From: Candidatus Rifleibacteriota bacterium
Lineage (GTDB): Bacteria > Muiribacteriota > Ozemobacteria > Ozemobacterales > Ozemobacteraceae
Direction of reading: 5' to 3'
Assembly: GCA_905236675.1 (NCBI GenBank)
Contig: CAJOND010000002.1
Span: 22,010-86,009 of the forward strand
DNA length: 64,000 nt
Shown: one piece after another, positions 15,863 to 25,373 of the stretch
Numbering within the stretch: position 1 is the stretch's first letter
Layout of the letters: each line of letters opens with the position of its first letter
Notes under the pieces: generated by a model
Database searches by the model: none
Told to the model about the DNA's origin: nothing
What the model saw: the letters and a program-made list of their open reading frames with translations, nothing else
Position numbers and translations under genes: made by a program

Positions 15863-17983
15863 TTAATTAGTTTGAAAACTCTTTATTATTTCCATCAGTT
15901 TTGTTTCTGAAAATTTCTTTCTATTAGCAATTTTTTTAAGAGCCTTAATTTCTTCTTCTGATATTTTTCCATCTGATGCCGCTATTAAAACCAAAATAAA
16001 CATAAAATTCTTATCAATTTCAGATGCAGTATTATTTATAGCAAAATCTACAGGATCAATCTTTGATTGCATCTCAAAGTTAATTTTTAAAAATTCTTCC
16101 TCTGTAATACTACAAAATCTACAAATATTATTAATTTCCTCAAATTCACTAGAGTCTGTTATACCATCTGAAAGCATTACGGCAATAGTTAATCTTAAAA
16201 GATCAGTTTTAGAGTATTTTTTTAAAGATGACCAGTCAATATCATAAGTGTTTTTTCTTTTTTCCTTATCCTTAAATTTTTTCTTCTTATAAACAACTAT
16301 CTCTGTTTTTTGAGAATCAGAATAATCATTTTTATAATCTCTATCCTGATTTCGTAATTCTACTTTTTTTAGATTTTTCTTATTAGAATAATATTCTTTA
16401 ATCTTAATCTTAGTTTCTTTATTAAAATTTAATCTATTGTCAAAAATCCAGTCTTTTTCGTTCCTATAAGTTTTGTTTATTATTCCTTCAAAAGTCAATG
16501 TATTATCCCCATTATATATTTCTGTCACAAACCATTCTTTTGTATCTAACAAAGGTTTATGGCAGTAAGAACAACGATTGTCCTCTTTATAATCTTTTAA
16601 TAATCCACAGTATGAACAATGTAAGCTTGAAAAAAGACTATTTTTATCTGTAGTTCCTTCTATATCTCTCCTTAAAAGAAGTATTGACCTAGTTTCTTTA
16701 ATAAATTGAGAATCGTTATAACCACTCCCCCTCCAAATTATTTCTCCAATAAGCATGTCCTTATTCTTAACTGTATCAATTATATATCCTAAAATATTGA
16801 TTGAATTTATACTGACTCTTTCATAATATGAAAAATCAGGATACTTATCTTTTCCTTTATCCATATAATCTGTAACTTCTAAAGTCTGAAACCGAACTGA
16901 ATCATCTGTATCATTATTTATTATAGAAAGAATAATTTGCCAGAACTTTACAGATAAAATGTCTACTATATTAAGTACATTAAAATCTGGATCTTTTTCT
17001 TTTAATTCAACCCAATCAAAAATATCTGAATATTTAGAACTATCTGAAGAACTACTATTATTTTGTTTTTCAAGTAATTTAGGCAAAGCCGAACCGTCCC
17101 AATCACTTGCCTTTTGAATTTTAATAAGAATCCAATCATACTTTCCCGTTTTAAAGAAAGCTTTACAATTATGACATATTGAAAATACCGGTTCTTCAAT
17201 ATAATTACCACATTTAGGGCAGAACCCTTCAATTAGACCTTTGTTAGTTTCTACTCTTTTTATTTTTTTCATAAAAGTCCATATTTCAGTATCAATGGTC
17301 AAATTGCCACTTGAAGATTCGTCACCAGTATTCCCTCTATTATCATTGGACTTAAATGTTACAGCAAAAGAAGCAATATAATTTTCGGAATAAATTTCCA
17401 ATTTTACAGCATTAATACTTATTAATTCAAAGTATTTATCAGCAAGATCGGCAGAATGATTCTGATACAATAATTGATTGAAAACACCATCTGAAAGGAA
17501 CAAATGAACTTTATCATTATCACTATCATATTCAGCATCTCTGATTTGAGCAAAAGCGTTTTCAATCCTCCCTTTAAAATCTTCTAAGGAATACTTTGAG
17601 TTAACCTTTCGCATATCATCAAGGAATTCTTTTTCTAATTGTTCTGTAAAATTTAATGTTTTATCTGATTCTGTATGTTCTTTTAACTTTTCAGATTTTG
17701 TTGATTCTTCTTCATTTAATTTTTTTTGTTCTTCGTCTTTTTTTAATTTACGTTTATTAAACTCATCTATAAGAACCCAGTCAAACAAAATAGCAGCAGG
17801 GGCTAAAAATATTAATATAAGTGCAAAAAACCAAAGAACTTGCATTAATATAAATAAAAACAAAGAGGAAGGTTTTTTTAAATTAAATAATTTATTTTCT
17901 GTTCTACAAACTATTACACTTGTAACCAAGTGAAAAGTAGTAAAAATCATCATTAATATAATTATCATGCTTAGATTATCCAT
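15863..17983 (-). CDS. Membrane protein with Tim44-like domain, two zinc ribbons and C-terminal TerB-like domain
   Basis: A 706-residue protein. Two hydrophobic segments lie at about 5-25 and 40-70, followed by a charged coiled stretch. About residues 115-265 form a Tim44-like fold (LEDFKGRIENAFAQIRDAEYDSD, then a conserved IDTEIWTFMKK). A zinc ribbon (CPKCG...CHNC) follows, then a second Tim44-like half-module and another ribbon (CSYCG...CSYCH), and at about 590-705 a TerB-like helical domain (LLRLTIAVMLSDGITDSSE, LIAASDGKISEEEIKALKKIA). Such proteins are thought to be membrane-associated stress or trafficking scaffolds; the substrate is unknown. A second TerB protein lies at 32222-33661. 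Confidence 0.7.
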   Translation of the reverse strand: MDNLSMIIILMMIFTTFHLVTSVIVCRTENKLFNLKKPSSLFLFILMQVLWFFALILIFLAPAAILFDWVLIDEFNKRKLKKDEEQKKLNEEESTKSEKLKEHTESDKTLNFTEQLEKEFLDDMRKVNSKYSLEDFKGRIENAFAQIRDAEYDSDNDKVHLFLSDGVFNQLLYQNHSADLADKYFELISINAVKLEIYSENYIASFAVTFKSNDNRGNTGDESSSGNLTIDTEIWTFMKKIKRVETNKGLIEGFCPKCGNYIEEPVFSICHNCKAFFKTGKYDWILIKIQKASDWDGSALPKLLEKQNNSSSSDSSKYSDIFDWVELKEKDPDFNVLNIVDILSVKFWQIILSIINNDTDDSVRFQTLEVTDYMDKGKDKYPDFSYYERVSINSINILGYIIDTVKNKDMLIGEIIWRGSGYNDSQFIKETRSILLLRRDIEGTTDKNSLFSSLHCSYCGLLKDYKEDNRCSYCHKPLLDTKEWFVTEIYNGDNTLTFEGIINKTYRNEKDWIFDNRLNFNKETKIKIKEYYSNKKNLKKVELRNQDRDYKNDYSDSQKTEIVVYKKKKFKDKEKRKNTYDIDWSSLKKYSKTDLLRLTIAVMLSDGITDSSEFEEINNICRFCSITEEEFLKINFEMQSKIDPVDFAINNTASEIDKNFMFILVLIAASDGKISEEEIKALKKIANRKKFSETKLMEIIKSFQTN

Positions 17984-18025
17984 ATTTGTAAATTTAAAAT
18001 ATTCAATAAAAACAACAAAATATTA

Positions 18026-19405
18026 TTATTCATTAACTAGATTAGAAATCCAAACACCTTTTTTTATCAAAACGTAGCCAATTATTATCTTTATTATATC
18101 TAAACTACTAACAATAGCAAATATAGTCAAAATTGAATAATCTACGTATTTACTCAACAAAAAAGCAGTAGGAACTATGAACACCCATGTAAACACAGAG
18201 TCAAATAAAAAAGTTATAAAAGTCTTTCCGCCGGAGCGCAAAGTAAAATAAAGAGAGTTTAAAATACCTAGCAAAGGAAGAAATATAGCATTAATAATAA
18301 TGAAATCTCTAGCCATAATCCTTATACTTTCGGTGGTTTCAAAAAAAGTCGGGAATACTCCAGAAATTGTAATAACCATTAAAGCTACAATCAACCCCAA
18401 AAAACATGTAAAACGAGTTAATCTTAATGAGTTCTCTTTTGCTTCTTCAAATTTTGAAGCTCCGAGTTGCTGACCTATTAAAATTCCAACAGAATTACCC
18501 ATAGAAATAATTACAACTATAACCAAATTATGTAAAGTTGATGCAATGTTTAAGGCAGCGACTACATCTAATCCCTTTAAAGAATAGCACTGAAAAGTTC
18601 CAATAAAACCTGCTGCCCATAAAAATTCATTAAAAAATATTGGTAAACTCGTCTTTATTACAACCATCAAATTACTTAGAGGTATTGTAATTTCACGAAG
18701 AGCTCCTGCAATATATTTATTCTTCTTTTTTTCAGAATAAACCCAAACTACTATAACAAGCATTTCTACTACTCTTGCAATAACCGTTGCAATCGCAGCT
18801 CCTTCTACCCCTAGACATGGGAAGCCAAATTTTCCAAAAATAAGTAAATAATTAAATAACACATCAGCGACAACAGATGAAATACCCGCAATCATTGGTT
18901 TTACACTCTCACCTGTTTCACGCCAGGAATTAGCATAAATTTGTGTTACAGCAAAAGGCAAAAGAGTCCAAAGCATAATTTTTAAATAATTTGAACTGAG
19001 ATTTAATGTTATTGCTTTATCAATACCTGAATTATTTCCACGCAAATAAAGATTAATTAAATCTAATGCGAAAAAATGATATATTAAAAAGCCAATTGCC
19101 ATAACAATAAAGCATATCCAAATTTTTAAACGAAAAACGTTCCCAAAACCCTCTTTATTTTCCTGACCATAATATTGGGCACAGTAGATACCAGGACCAG
19201 AAATGGCCCCAAACACTGCCAGATTATAAACAAATATAAGTTGAACAGCAATTGAAACAGCTGTAATGCTTTCTGTTCCAAGAGATCCAACCATTAAATC
19301 ATCAATTAAACCAACGGCGTTAGTGATTCCATTTTGAATCATCATTGGAATAGCTAATATTAAAGCCTGTCTGTATATATCTGTTTTCTCAGTCCACTTA
19401 AGCAT
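18026..19405 (-). CDS. MATE family multidrug/cation efflux transporter
   Basis: Twelve hydrophobic segments in 459 residues, the standard MATE length. Family features include ALILAIPMMIQNGITNAVGLIDDLMVGSLG at the N-terminus, the repeat-start GPGIYCAQYYGQ, and the second-half NSVGILIGQQLGA. It probably exports drugs or cationic metabolites with Na+ or H+ antiport; the substrate cannot be read from sequence. It is monocistronic, with its own short AT-rich leader. Confidence 0.9.
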   Translation of the reverse strand: MLKWTEKTDIYRQALILAIPMMIQNGITNAVGLIDDLMVGSLGTESITAVSIAVQLIFVYNLAVFGAISGPGIYCAQYYGQENKEGFGNVFRLKIWICFIVMAIGFLIYHFFALDLINLYLRGNNSGIDKAITLNLSSNYLKIMLWTLLPFAVTQIYANSWRETGESVKPMIAGISSVVADVLFNYLLIFGKFGFPCLGVEGAAIATVIARVVEMLVIVVWVYSEKKKNKYIAGALREITIPLSNLMVVIKTSLPIFFNEFLWAAGFIGTFQCYSLKGLDVVAALNIASTLHNLVIVVIISMGNSVGILIGQQLGASKFEEAKENSLRLTRFTCFLGLIVALMVITISGVFPTFFETTESIRIMARDFIIINAIFLPLLGILNSLYFTLRSGGKTFITFLFDSVFTWVFIVPTAFLLSKYVDYSILTIFAIVSSLDIIKIIIGYVLIKKGVWISNLVNE

Positions 19406-19567
19406 AAGTCATATTATAACATAGGCAATCTTGAGTTAGATAAAATAATATGTATAAATGTTTACTTTTGTTAAACAGAATATTAGTTATTTTAACAATC
19501 TTGTATGCTGTAAATATCCATTTAGAGAGACTATGAATAGTATTTGAAAAAATAAGACAATTTATTT

Positions 19568-20473
19568 TTATTCTTTTTCATCAGGGCGCGCTGAGAGTAT
19601 AAATATTGTAGATAATATGCAAATAGAACCTATAATATCCATAAAATGGAATTGCTGCCCAAGCAATAGTGCAGACAAAAATGTAGCGGTCATTGGTTCC
19701 ATATTTGAAAGCATAACAGCTCTGTTAGCTCCTGCAAGAACTACTCCTCGAAGATACATTGCAAAAGGAAGAATTGTTCCCAAAAAAATAATTATAATAA
19801 CCGCAGTAATTACCTGTGTGTCGAGATTTGTCTCAATTGTCCAAGGTTTAAAAACCAGCTGTAGAACTATTCCGCCAATAAGCATTGCCCAACCAGTTAC
19901 TGCCAATGCACCATACTTATTTATTAATTTTACAGGGATCAATGTATATAAAGTAACAGCAAGTGCATTGCAGAATCCCCAGAACAATCCAGCTTCAGAC
20001 ATTACTAGACTTTTAATGTTTCCGTGAGTTGCAATAAGAAAAGCACCGATTAGAGCTAAAACGAGTGAAATCAACTCTTTTTTGTCAGGCAATTTCTTAT
20101 TTTTAAAACAAGTATAAAGCATAACAAAAATAATGCTGAATTGTTGAAGAACTGTTGCTGTTCCTGCATTTGAAGCAGCTATAGAAGAAAAATATGAAAA
20201 CTGACAAAAAGTCATTCCGCATAATGCAAAAACCAGAAGCCTTAAAAAGTCATTTTTCCAAACATCAAGAAATTGCTTACCTTGCTTGATAAAACCTATC
20301 GTTATCATTATGAGGCCAGCAAAAACAAGCCTGAAAGGAACCAACCAGGTAGTTGTAATTCCCTTCTGCTGCATTATGTATTGTCCGCACACGCCAGAAA
20401 AGCCCCATAATAGCCCTGCAATAAGACATATTATAGTACCTTTTTTTATATTGTTCTGATTATCATTTTTCAT
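19568..20473 (-). CDS. EamA/DMT family transporter
   Basis: Drug/metabolite transporter superfamily member: 301 residues, about ten membrane helices arranged as two EamA repeats (first about 12-145, second about 155-298). GLLWGFSGVCGQYI at the start of repeat 1 and TILPFAMYLRGVVLAGANRAVMLSNMEPMTATFLSALLLGQ in repeat 2 are typical. Substrate unknown; relatives export amino acids or metabolites. Followed at 3' by a 160-bp AT-rich gap before the MATE gene. Confidence 0.9.
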   Translation of the reverse strand: MKNDNQNNIKKGTIICLIAGLLWGFSGVCGQYIMQQKGITTTWLVPFRLVFAGLIMITIGFIKQGKQFLDVWKNDFLRLLVFALCGMTFCQFSYFSSIAASNAGTATVLQQFSIIFVMLYTCFKNKKLPDKKELISLVLALIGAFLIATHGNIKSLVMSEAGLFWGFCNALAVTLYTLIPVKLINKYGALAVTGWAMLIGGIVLQLVFKPWTIETNLDTQVITAVIIIIFLGTILPFAMYLRGVVLAGANRAVMLSNMEPMTATFLSALLLGQQFHFMDIIGSICILSTIFILSARPDEKE

Positions 20474-20664
20474 AATGTGAATTTTATCACAAAGTTTTTA
20501 AAAGAAAAGTTTTATTTTTACAGAGTTTTATAAAACAAAAGTAATGTACATAAATAACTAATTTATATTTGGCTAACTGTAATTAGTCTTAACACTTTTT
20601 TCTTGACTAATTAAGCTTTTAATGAGAATTTTTTTTAAAACAATCTACCTTTAAGGGAATAAAA

Positions 20665-22290
20665 ATGAATAAAAATAATCTTTTGGCTTCCGCCCTTGTT
20701 ATTTCTACAGCCTCTGTGTTATTTACTGGACAACCAGTACATTCACAAATGCTGACAAAAGGTTTACAAATCACAAGAAATGAAGATTTTGTAACCAAAA
20801 TAGTATCGTTAAAAAATAGAACCGCTGATGATGTTTATAAGCTGGTTCAGAATTTGAAGAAAAGAATAGATATAGATTATGATTCATCAACAAATTCTAT
20901 TGTTCTTATGGGCGATAGAAAATTAGTTAATCAGGCTGAAATCCTTTGTAAGAACCTGGATTCTATGCCTGTAGATGAACATTCCAACAATAAGACAAAG
21001 TTAATAAAAGACAAAGGTTTTGTTACAAGAACTTACGGATTAGAACTCAATGATTATGATGATTTGGAAAAAGAATTAGAAGCAATCATCGACCGTAAAG
21101 GTAATGATTCTGACATGTCTAGAGCTAATTCAAAAGAAGATTTCAATAAAGAATATTTCCTGATTAACAAAGAAAAGAAAGTCGTTATTGTACACACTAA
21201 ACCTGAAAAATTCGCAGTAATTGATGAATATTTCAAGGAAATTAATAAGCCTTCTCCACAAGTTCTTATTGAAGCTAGTATAGTTGCCGTTGACGATGGC
21301 TTAGAAAAACAGCTTGGAATAAAGTGGAATGGTTTTGAAGGTACCTCTGGTTATTTCGGACCACAAGAAAAAGAAGAAGAAGAAACTAATCCTTTAGCAG
21401 CTTTGATGGGCGGTGGTGGAGACGAAGAAGATGATGGTCATAATGGCAAAGGTTGGACAAGCAAAAGCCTTAGAGATTATATAAAATATGGTGGAACCTG
21501 GAACTTCTCAAGTGTACAGGCTTTATTAAGAGCTGTTGAACAGGATGGAAAAAGTCAGGTTCTCTCTAAACCAAGATTAATGACCATTGCTGGTGAAACT
21601 TCTAGTATTCATGTAGGCGATGAAATACCTTATACTTCTGGGAAAACAGTTACCGATGGTGGAAATGTTACTTCCAGTATCGAGTTTAAAAAAGTTGGCA
21701 TTAAACTTGATGTAACACCTTCTGTTAATAAAAATGATGAAAAAACTATTAATATGAAGGTAGCTCCTGAAGTATCACAATATGTTCGTGATATTGTAAT
21801 GGGTGACAATAGAGTTCCTCAAGTAGCAACCAGAAGAGCAGAATCTACAATAAAAGTTAAAGACGGACAGACTGTAGTTATTGGTGGTTTAATAGAAACC
21901 AAATTAATTAAATCTCTTTATAAGCTTCCGCTTTTGGGAGATTTGCCGCTGGTTGGTAAAGCATTTAGAACAAAAAGCAATTCTAACACTAAGACAAATT
22001 TAATAATATTGTTAACTGTTCATATATTAAATGACAAAGATAATACTCTGTCTAAAAATGCTTTAAGAGAAATCAACAATATTAATATTAAAAATTTAAA
22101 AGATTCTGAAACCCTTAAAGAATTATCTATGCCATTAATAGTAAGACCTGGTGTTTATGGGGAAGAATCTGAAGATGATTTGCAGAATGAAAATAAAACA
22201 TCCGAAAAAGAAGTTATTGATTATGAAAATCAAGAAGAAGTATTTAAGCATTTGAATGATAAATTAAAACAAATTAAGAATCACAAATGA
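20665..22290 (+). CDS. Secretin (GspD/PilQ superfamily), orphan
   Basis: Outer-membrane secretin-type protein of 541 residues with a cleavable signal peptide (cleavage near VHSQM, residue 28). N-domains occupy about 40-205 (TADDVYKLVQNLKKRIDIDYDSSTNSIVLMG is an N1/N3 repeat; PQVLIEASIVAVDD starts the last). The secretin core runs from about 278 (VQALLRAVEQDGKSQVLSKPRLMTIAG) to 450 (VIGGLIETK...LPLLGDLPLVGKAFR). A charged tail follows. It has no adjacent pilM-P, gsp or ATPase genes, so which machine it serves is unclear. It ends in a good terminator. Confidence 0.9.
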   Translation: MNKNNLLASALVISTASVLFTGQPVHSQMLTKGLQITRNEDFVTKIVSLKNRTADDVYKLVQNLKKRIDIDYDSSTNSIVLMGDRKLVNQAEILCKNLDSMPVDEHSNNKTKLIKDKGFVTRTYGLELNDYDDLEKELEAIIDRKGNDSDMSRANSKEDFNKEYFLINKEKKVVIVHTKPEKFAVIDEYFKEINKPSPQVLIEASIVAVDDGLEKQLGIKWNGFEGTSGYFGPQEKEEEETNPLAALMGGGGDEEDDGHNGKGWTSKSLRDYIKYGGTWNFSSVQALLRAVEQDGKSQVLSKPRLMTIAGETSSIHVGDEIPYTSGKTVTDGGNVTSSIEFKKVGIKLDVTPSVNKNDEKTINMKVAPEVSQYVRDIVMGDNRVPQVATRRAESTIKVKDGQTVVIGGLIETKLIKSLYKLPLLGDLPLVGKAFRTKSNSNTKTNLIILLTVHILNDKDNTLSKNALREINNINIKNLKDSETLKELSMPLIVRPGVYGEESEDDLQNENKTSEKEVIDYENQEEVFKHLNDKLKQIKNHK

Positions 22291-22320
22291 TTTAATTTAT
22301 TAGCTAAGACTCAGAAAAAC

Positions 22321-22349
22321 CTTCAACTTAAAAGTTGAAGTTTTTTTTC
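22321..22349 (+). terminator. Intrinsic terminator after the secretin gene
   Basis: CTTCAACTT paired with AAGTTGAAG followed by TTTTTTTT. The stem is nearly symmetrical, so it may also stop transcription arriving from the minus-strand SUMF1 gene. Confidence 0.85.
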
Positions 22350-22409
22350 TTGTGTTTGTTCTTTGATATAAAAACCTTGGTTTATATATGTTTCCGAGTT
22401 TTTTCTCAG

Positions 22410-23405
22410 TCAGAATTTAACAAATTTATCGCTACAAATAAGTGCGATACGGAAACCGCAAGCTGTTCCTGCACCAGCACAGGTGTAATATCTAAAAGCA
22501 GAACGACAGTATCTAGGTTCATCGTCGAAGCTTCCACCACGACAGACTTTATTCCAAGCGTATTTTCTCTCATTTGGGTTGGTAGTTGTATCTGGATCGG
22601 CATTTTCTGGTAAATAATTTTCCCAGTAATAATCTCTGCACCATTCTAATACGTTGCCGTGCATATCATATATACCCCAATTATTCGGCTTTTTTTTGCC
22701 TACAGGATGAGTTTCCTTGTTAGAATTAAAATCATACCATCCTACTTCATCAAGATAAGGGCAGTTAGGTCTATAACCATAATAAAGATTTTTATTTATT
22801 CCTCTTCTTAAACTTTCGTTTATATACTTGCTTATATTATTTCCATTATTCAAAGAAGTATTAGTATTTGCACGGCAAGCATATTCCCACTGAGCTTCTG
22901 TAGGTAAATCAAAAAGATAGCCAGCAGGTCTGATATTTTGTGTAGCTTCATTAAGTCTATAGCAGAATTCTTTTGCATGGTCCCAATCTACTGAGTCAAC
23001 AGGATTATTCGGACCTTTAAATTTGGAAGGATTGTATTCCATTAATGCTTTATATTGGTCTTGAGTTACAGGATATTTTCCGATATAAAAATCTTTTTTT
23101 ATAATAACTTCATGCAGAGCTTCATTTTTAAATCTACCTATTTCATCATCTGGGCTTCCCATTAAGAATTTACCAGCAAAGCATTTTATAAGTTCAAAAT
23201 TAGTATCAAAAACATTGAATGAAACCAAATTACCAAGAGAAAGAGTTAAATCAGATGAATTGTTCACAATATATGCTGAAGGAGATTTCTTTTCTTCTTT
23301 TTCTTTCTTTTCGGTGTTTATCTCTAATCCGCAATATGGGCAATAATTAAAACCTTTTAAAAACATAAAAGAGTTTAAATCATGATTACAGTTTTTACAG
23401 TTCAT
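22410..23405 (-). CDS. SUMF1/FGE-sulfatase-like protein with N-terminal zinc ribbon (copy 1)
   Basis: 331 residues. A CKNC...CPYC zinc ribbon fills the first 30, a Ser/Lys linker follows, and about 75-325 is a formylglycine-generating-enzyme-like domain (FLMGSPDDEIGR, YPVTQDQYKALM, LPTEAQWEYACRAN, WGIYDMHGNVLEWCRDYY, CRGGSFDDEPRYCRSAFR, CGFRIAL). Of the two active-site cysteines of true FGE (RGGSYxC and YC) only the second is present, so formylglycine synthesis is unlikely; family members also act as binding or oxygenase-like modules. No signal peptide. It is a tandem duplicate of the next entry. Confidence 0.85.
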   Translation of the reverse strand: MNCKNCNHDLNSFMFLKGFNYCPYCGLEINTEKKEKEEKKSPSAYIVNNSSDLTLSLGNLVSFNVFDTNFELIKCFAGKFLMGSPDDEIGRFKNEALHEVIIKKDFYIGKYPVTQDQYKALMEYNPSKFKGPNNPVDSVDWDHAKEFCYRLNEATQNIRPAGYLFDLPTEAQWEYACRANTNTSLNNGNNISKYINESLRRGINKNLYYGYRPNCPYLDEVGWYDFNSNKETHPVGKKKPNNWGIYDMHGNVLEWCRDYYWENYLPENADPDTTTNPNERKYAWNKVCRGGSFDDEPRYCRSAFRYYTCAGAGTACGFRIALICSDKFVKF

Positions 23406-23449
23406 ATCTTAGTATTTCCATTTTTCGTAAAATATTTGTGCTAAACGAA

Positions 23450-24427
23450 TCAATCATCATCTCTGCGCACCCAATGAGAAGGTGGAGTAAGGTCTTCACC
23501 GACATTATAAAACATAGTGAATTTATTACTTTTAATTAAAGCTAAGCGAATAGTGGTTTCTGTTCCTAAAATAGGATGTGTATAAAACCTAGAAGCTGAA
23601 CGACACATTGGAGGATATGTACGGAAAGAACCGTTACGAAATACTCTGTGAATATTTCTGTCTTCCCCATCTGGGTCAGCATTTTCTGGCAAATAGTTTT
23701 CTAAATAATAATCTCTACACCATTCGCAAAGGTTTCCGTGCATATCGTATATACCCCAGCTATTTGGTTTCTTTTGCCCTACTGGGTGAGTTTTACGACC
23801 AGAATTATATTCATACCAACCTAATTCATCAAGATTACGGCAGCCAGTAGAACGATAAGTAATATTTTTCCCGCTGTTCAAAGATGTTGTGGTATTGGCA
23901 CGGCAAGCATATTCCCATTGAGCTTCTGTGGGTAAATCGAATAGATAGCCAGCAGGTCTGATATTAACCGTAGCTTCATTTAGTCTATAGCAAAATTCTT
24001 TTGCCTGATGCCAGTTTACACAATCAACTGGATTATTCGGACCTTCATAGCAAGATGGATTTTGTTTTGTTACTGCTTCATATTGAGCTTGAGTTACAGG
24101 AAATCTTCCAATATAAAAATCATCGGATATAGTAACTTCGTGCTGTGTTTCGTTTTTGCTTCTACCTAATTCATCTGCAGGACTTCCCATTAAAAATTTA
24201 CCAGCAGGGCATTTTATAAGTTCAAAACGAGTATTAAAAGCATTAATGATAAGAAGATTTTCAGAAGGAACTACTGAATCAATAATAACGACAGTTTCAT
24301 TAGCTGATTGAGTATTGGAAAAAGCTCTTTTTTCTCCGTTTAATCCTGTTCCACAAAACGGGCAGAATTTAAAACCATTTAAAAACATAAAAGGAGTTAA
24401 ATCTTCATTACAATTCTTACAGTTCAT
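23450..24427 (-). CDS. SUMF1/FGE-sulfatase-like protein with N-terminal zinc ribbon (copy 2, diverging)
   Basis: 325 residues, clearly paralogous to the following gene: same CKNC...CPFC ribbon and the same run FLMGSPADELGRSKNE, LPTEAQWEYACRAN, WGIYDMHGNLCEWCRDYY. Two hallmarks are degraded: the RGGS motif reads FRNGSF and the final GFR reads TIR. It also ends with a longer tail (residues 300-325). Gap to copy 1 is 44 bp, so both are probably co-transcribed. I infer relaxed or altered function in this copy; no neighbouring sulfatase or ergothioneine gene suggests a substrate. Confidence 0.83.
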   Translation of the reverse strand: MNCKNCNEDLTPFMFLNGFKFCPFCGTGLNGEKRAFSNTQSANETVVIIDSVVPSENLLIINAFNTRFELIKCPAGKFLMGSPADELGRSKNETQHEVTISDDFYIGRFPVTQAQYEAVTKQNPSCYEGPNNPVDCVNWHQAKEFCYRLNEATVNIRPAGYLFDLPTEAQWEYACRANTTTSLNSGKNITYRSTGCRNLDELGWYEYNSGRKTHPVGQKKPNSWGIYDMHGNLCEWCRDYYLENYLPENADPDGEDRNIHRVFRNGSFRTYPPMCRSASRFYTHPILGTETTIRLALIKSNKFTMFYNVGEDLTPPSHWVRRDDD

Positions 24428-24493
24428 TTTTTTAGCTGCCGTTCCCCTCTCATTAATAGCTGTTTGAAGTTTTCATTGCTTAATTCTCAATTC

Positions 24494-25327
24494 CTACTTT
24501 TCTTCATTTTTCTCAAGTTTTGTATTTAATCCAATTTGCTTATTTTCTTTATCCATTGATTCTTTGGCAAACCCAGACTGGTTATTAGAATTAATCCCGC
24601 TATTCTTATCTGTTTTACAAAAACTATACTTTTCAGAGCCAGATTCAGTATTCCCTGATTGCTCATCGACTTTATTTTCATCATCATCTTCATCTATACT
24701 GCTTTTATCTGCTTCTTGATAATAACTCTGTTCATATTTATGCTTACTTTTTAATTCCAATAATATTTTTGAATAATCCTCTTTATTTAACTCAGATTGG
24801 TTATTGTATTTAATATAGCTACTTTTATCTGTTTTACAAAAATTATACGTTTCAGAATTTGATTCAGTATTGCCACTTTGTTCATTATCGCTATTTTCAT
24901 CTACATAGTCATATTTGTTTGCATCTTCATCTTCATCTATACTGCCTTTATCTGCTTCTTGATAATAACTCTGCTCATATTTATGCTTACTTTTTAATTC
25001 CAATAATATTTTTGAATAATCCTCTTTATTTTTAAAATATGTTTCATGTGTATCATATGTATCTGTTCTAAAACTTTGTTTAAAAAAGAAAGGGATTAAA
25101 ACAATATTTATTATAATAATAGGAATATAAAAATCACTAGAATTAAAATTTTTAAAAAATGAAAACAAGAAAAAAACAATAACCATATTTAACAAAAACA
25201 GATGAAAGAAAAAATATAATACAGATCTTTCTTTTATTCGTGACTCAAATAACTCTGTTATTTTTAATATAACTATAATTAATACAATAATAAAAAAACC
25301 AGTTATTGTACCAATATTCATTCCCAT
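24494..25327 (-). CDS. Membrane protein with duplicated acidic repeat
   Basis: 277 residues, no recognised family. Three hydrophobic helices fill about 1-90. The rest is a polar, acidic tail built from two copies of an 81-residue unit starting NKEDYSKILLELKSKHKYEQ and containing DEQSGNTES and FCKTDK. The repeats are nearly identical in DNA over the first 100 bp of each unit, so the duplication is recent. The tail end (NNQSGFAKESMDKENKQIGLN) matches the tail of the neighbouring 238-residue protein. Co-directional with the SUMF1 pair. Confidence 0.7.
   Translation of the reverse strand: MGMNIGTITGFFIIVLIIVILKITELFESRIKERSVLYFFFHLFLLNMVIVFFLFSFFKNFNSSDFYIPIIIINIVLIPFFFKQSFRTDTYDTHETYFKNKEDYSKILLELKSKHKYEQSYYQEADKGSIDEDEDANKYDYVDENSDNEQSGNTESNSETYNFCKTDKSSYIKYNNQSELNKEDYSKILLELKSKHKYEQSYYQEADKSSIDEDDDENKVDEQSGNTESGSEKYSFCKTDKNSGINSNNQSGFAKESMDKENKQIGLNTKLEKNEEK
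24681..25033 (-). repeat. Intragenic 243-bp tandem duplication
   Basis: CATCTATACTGC(C/T)TTTATC starts at 24691 and again at 24934, an exact 81-codon offset, and the next 90 bp are almost identical in both. The remainder of each unit is more diverged. Confidence 0.85.
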
Positions 25328-25373
25328 ATATTATTTATCTACCTCTTCATTCCTAACTTAACTATAAATGAAA

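Noticed and set aside
22410-24427. True formylglycine-generating enzymes with a sulfatase partner
   Set aside because: The first active-site cysteine is missing in both copies and no sulfatase is nearby.
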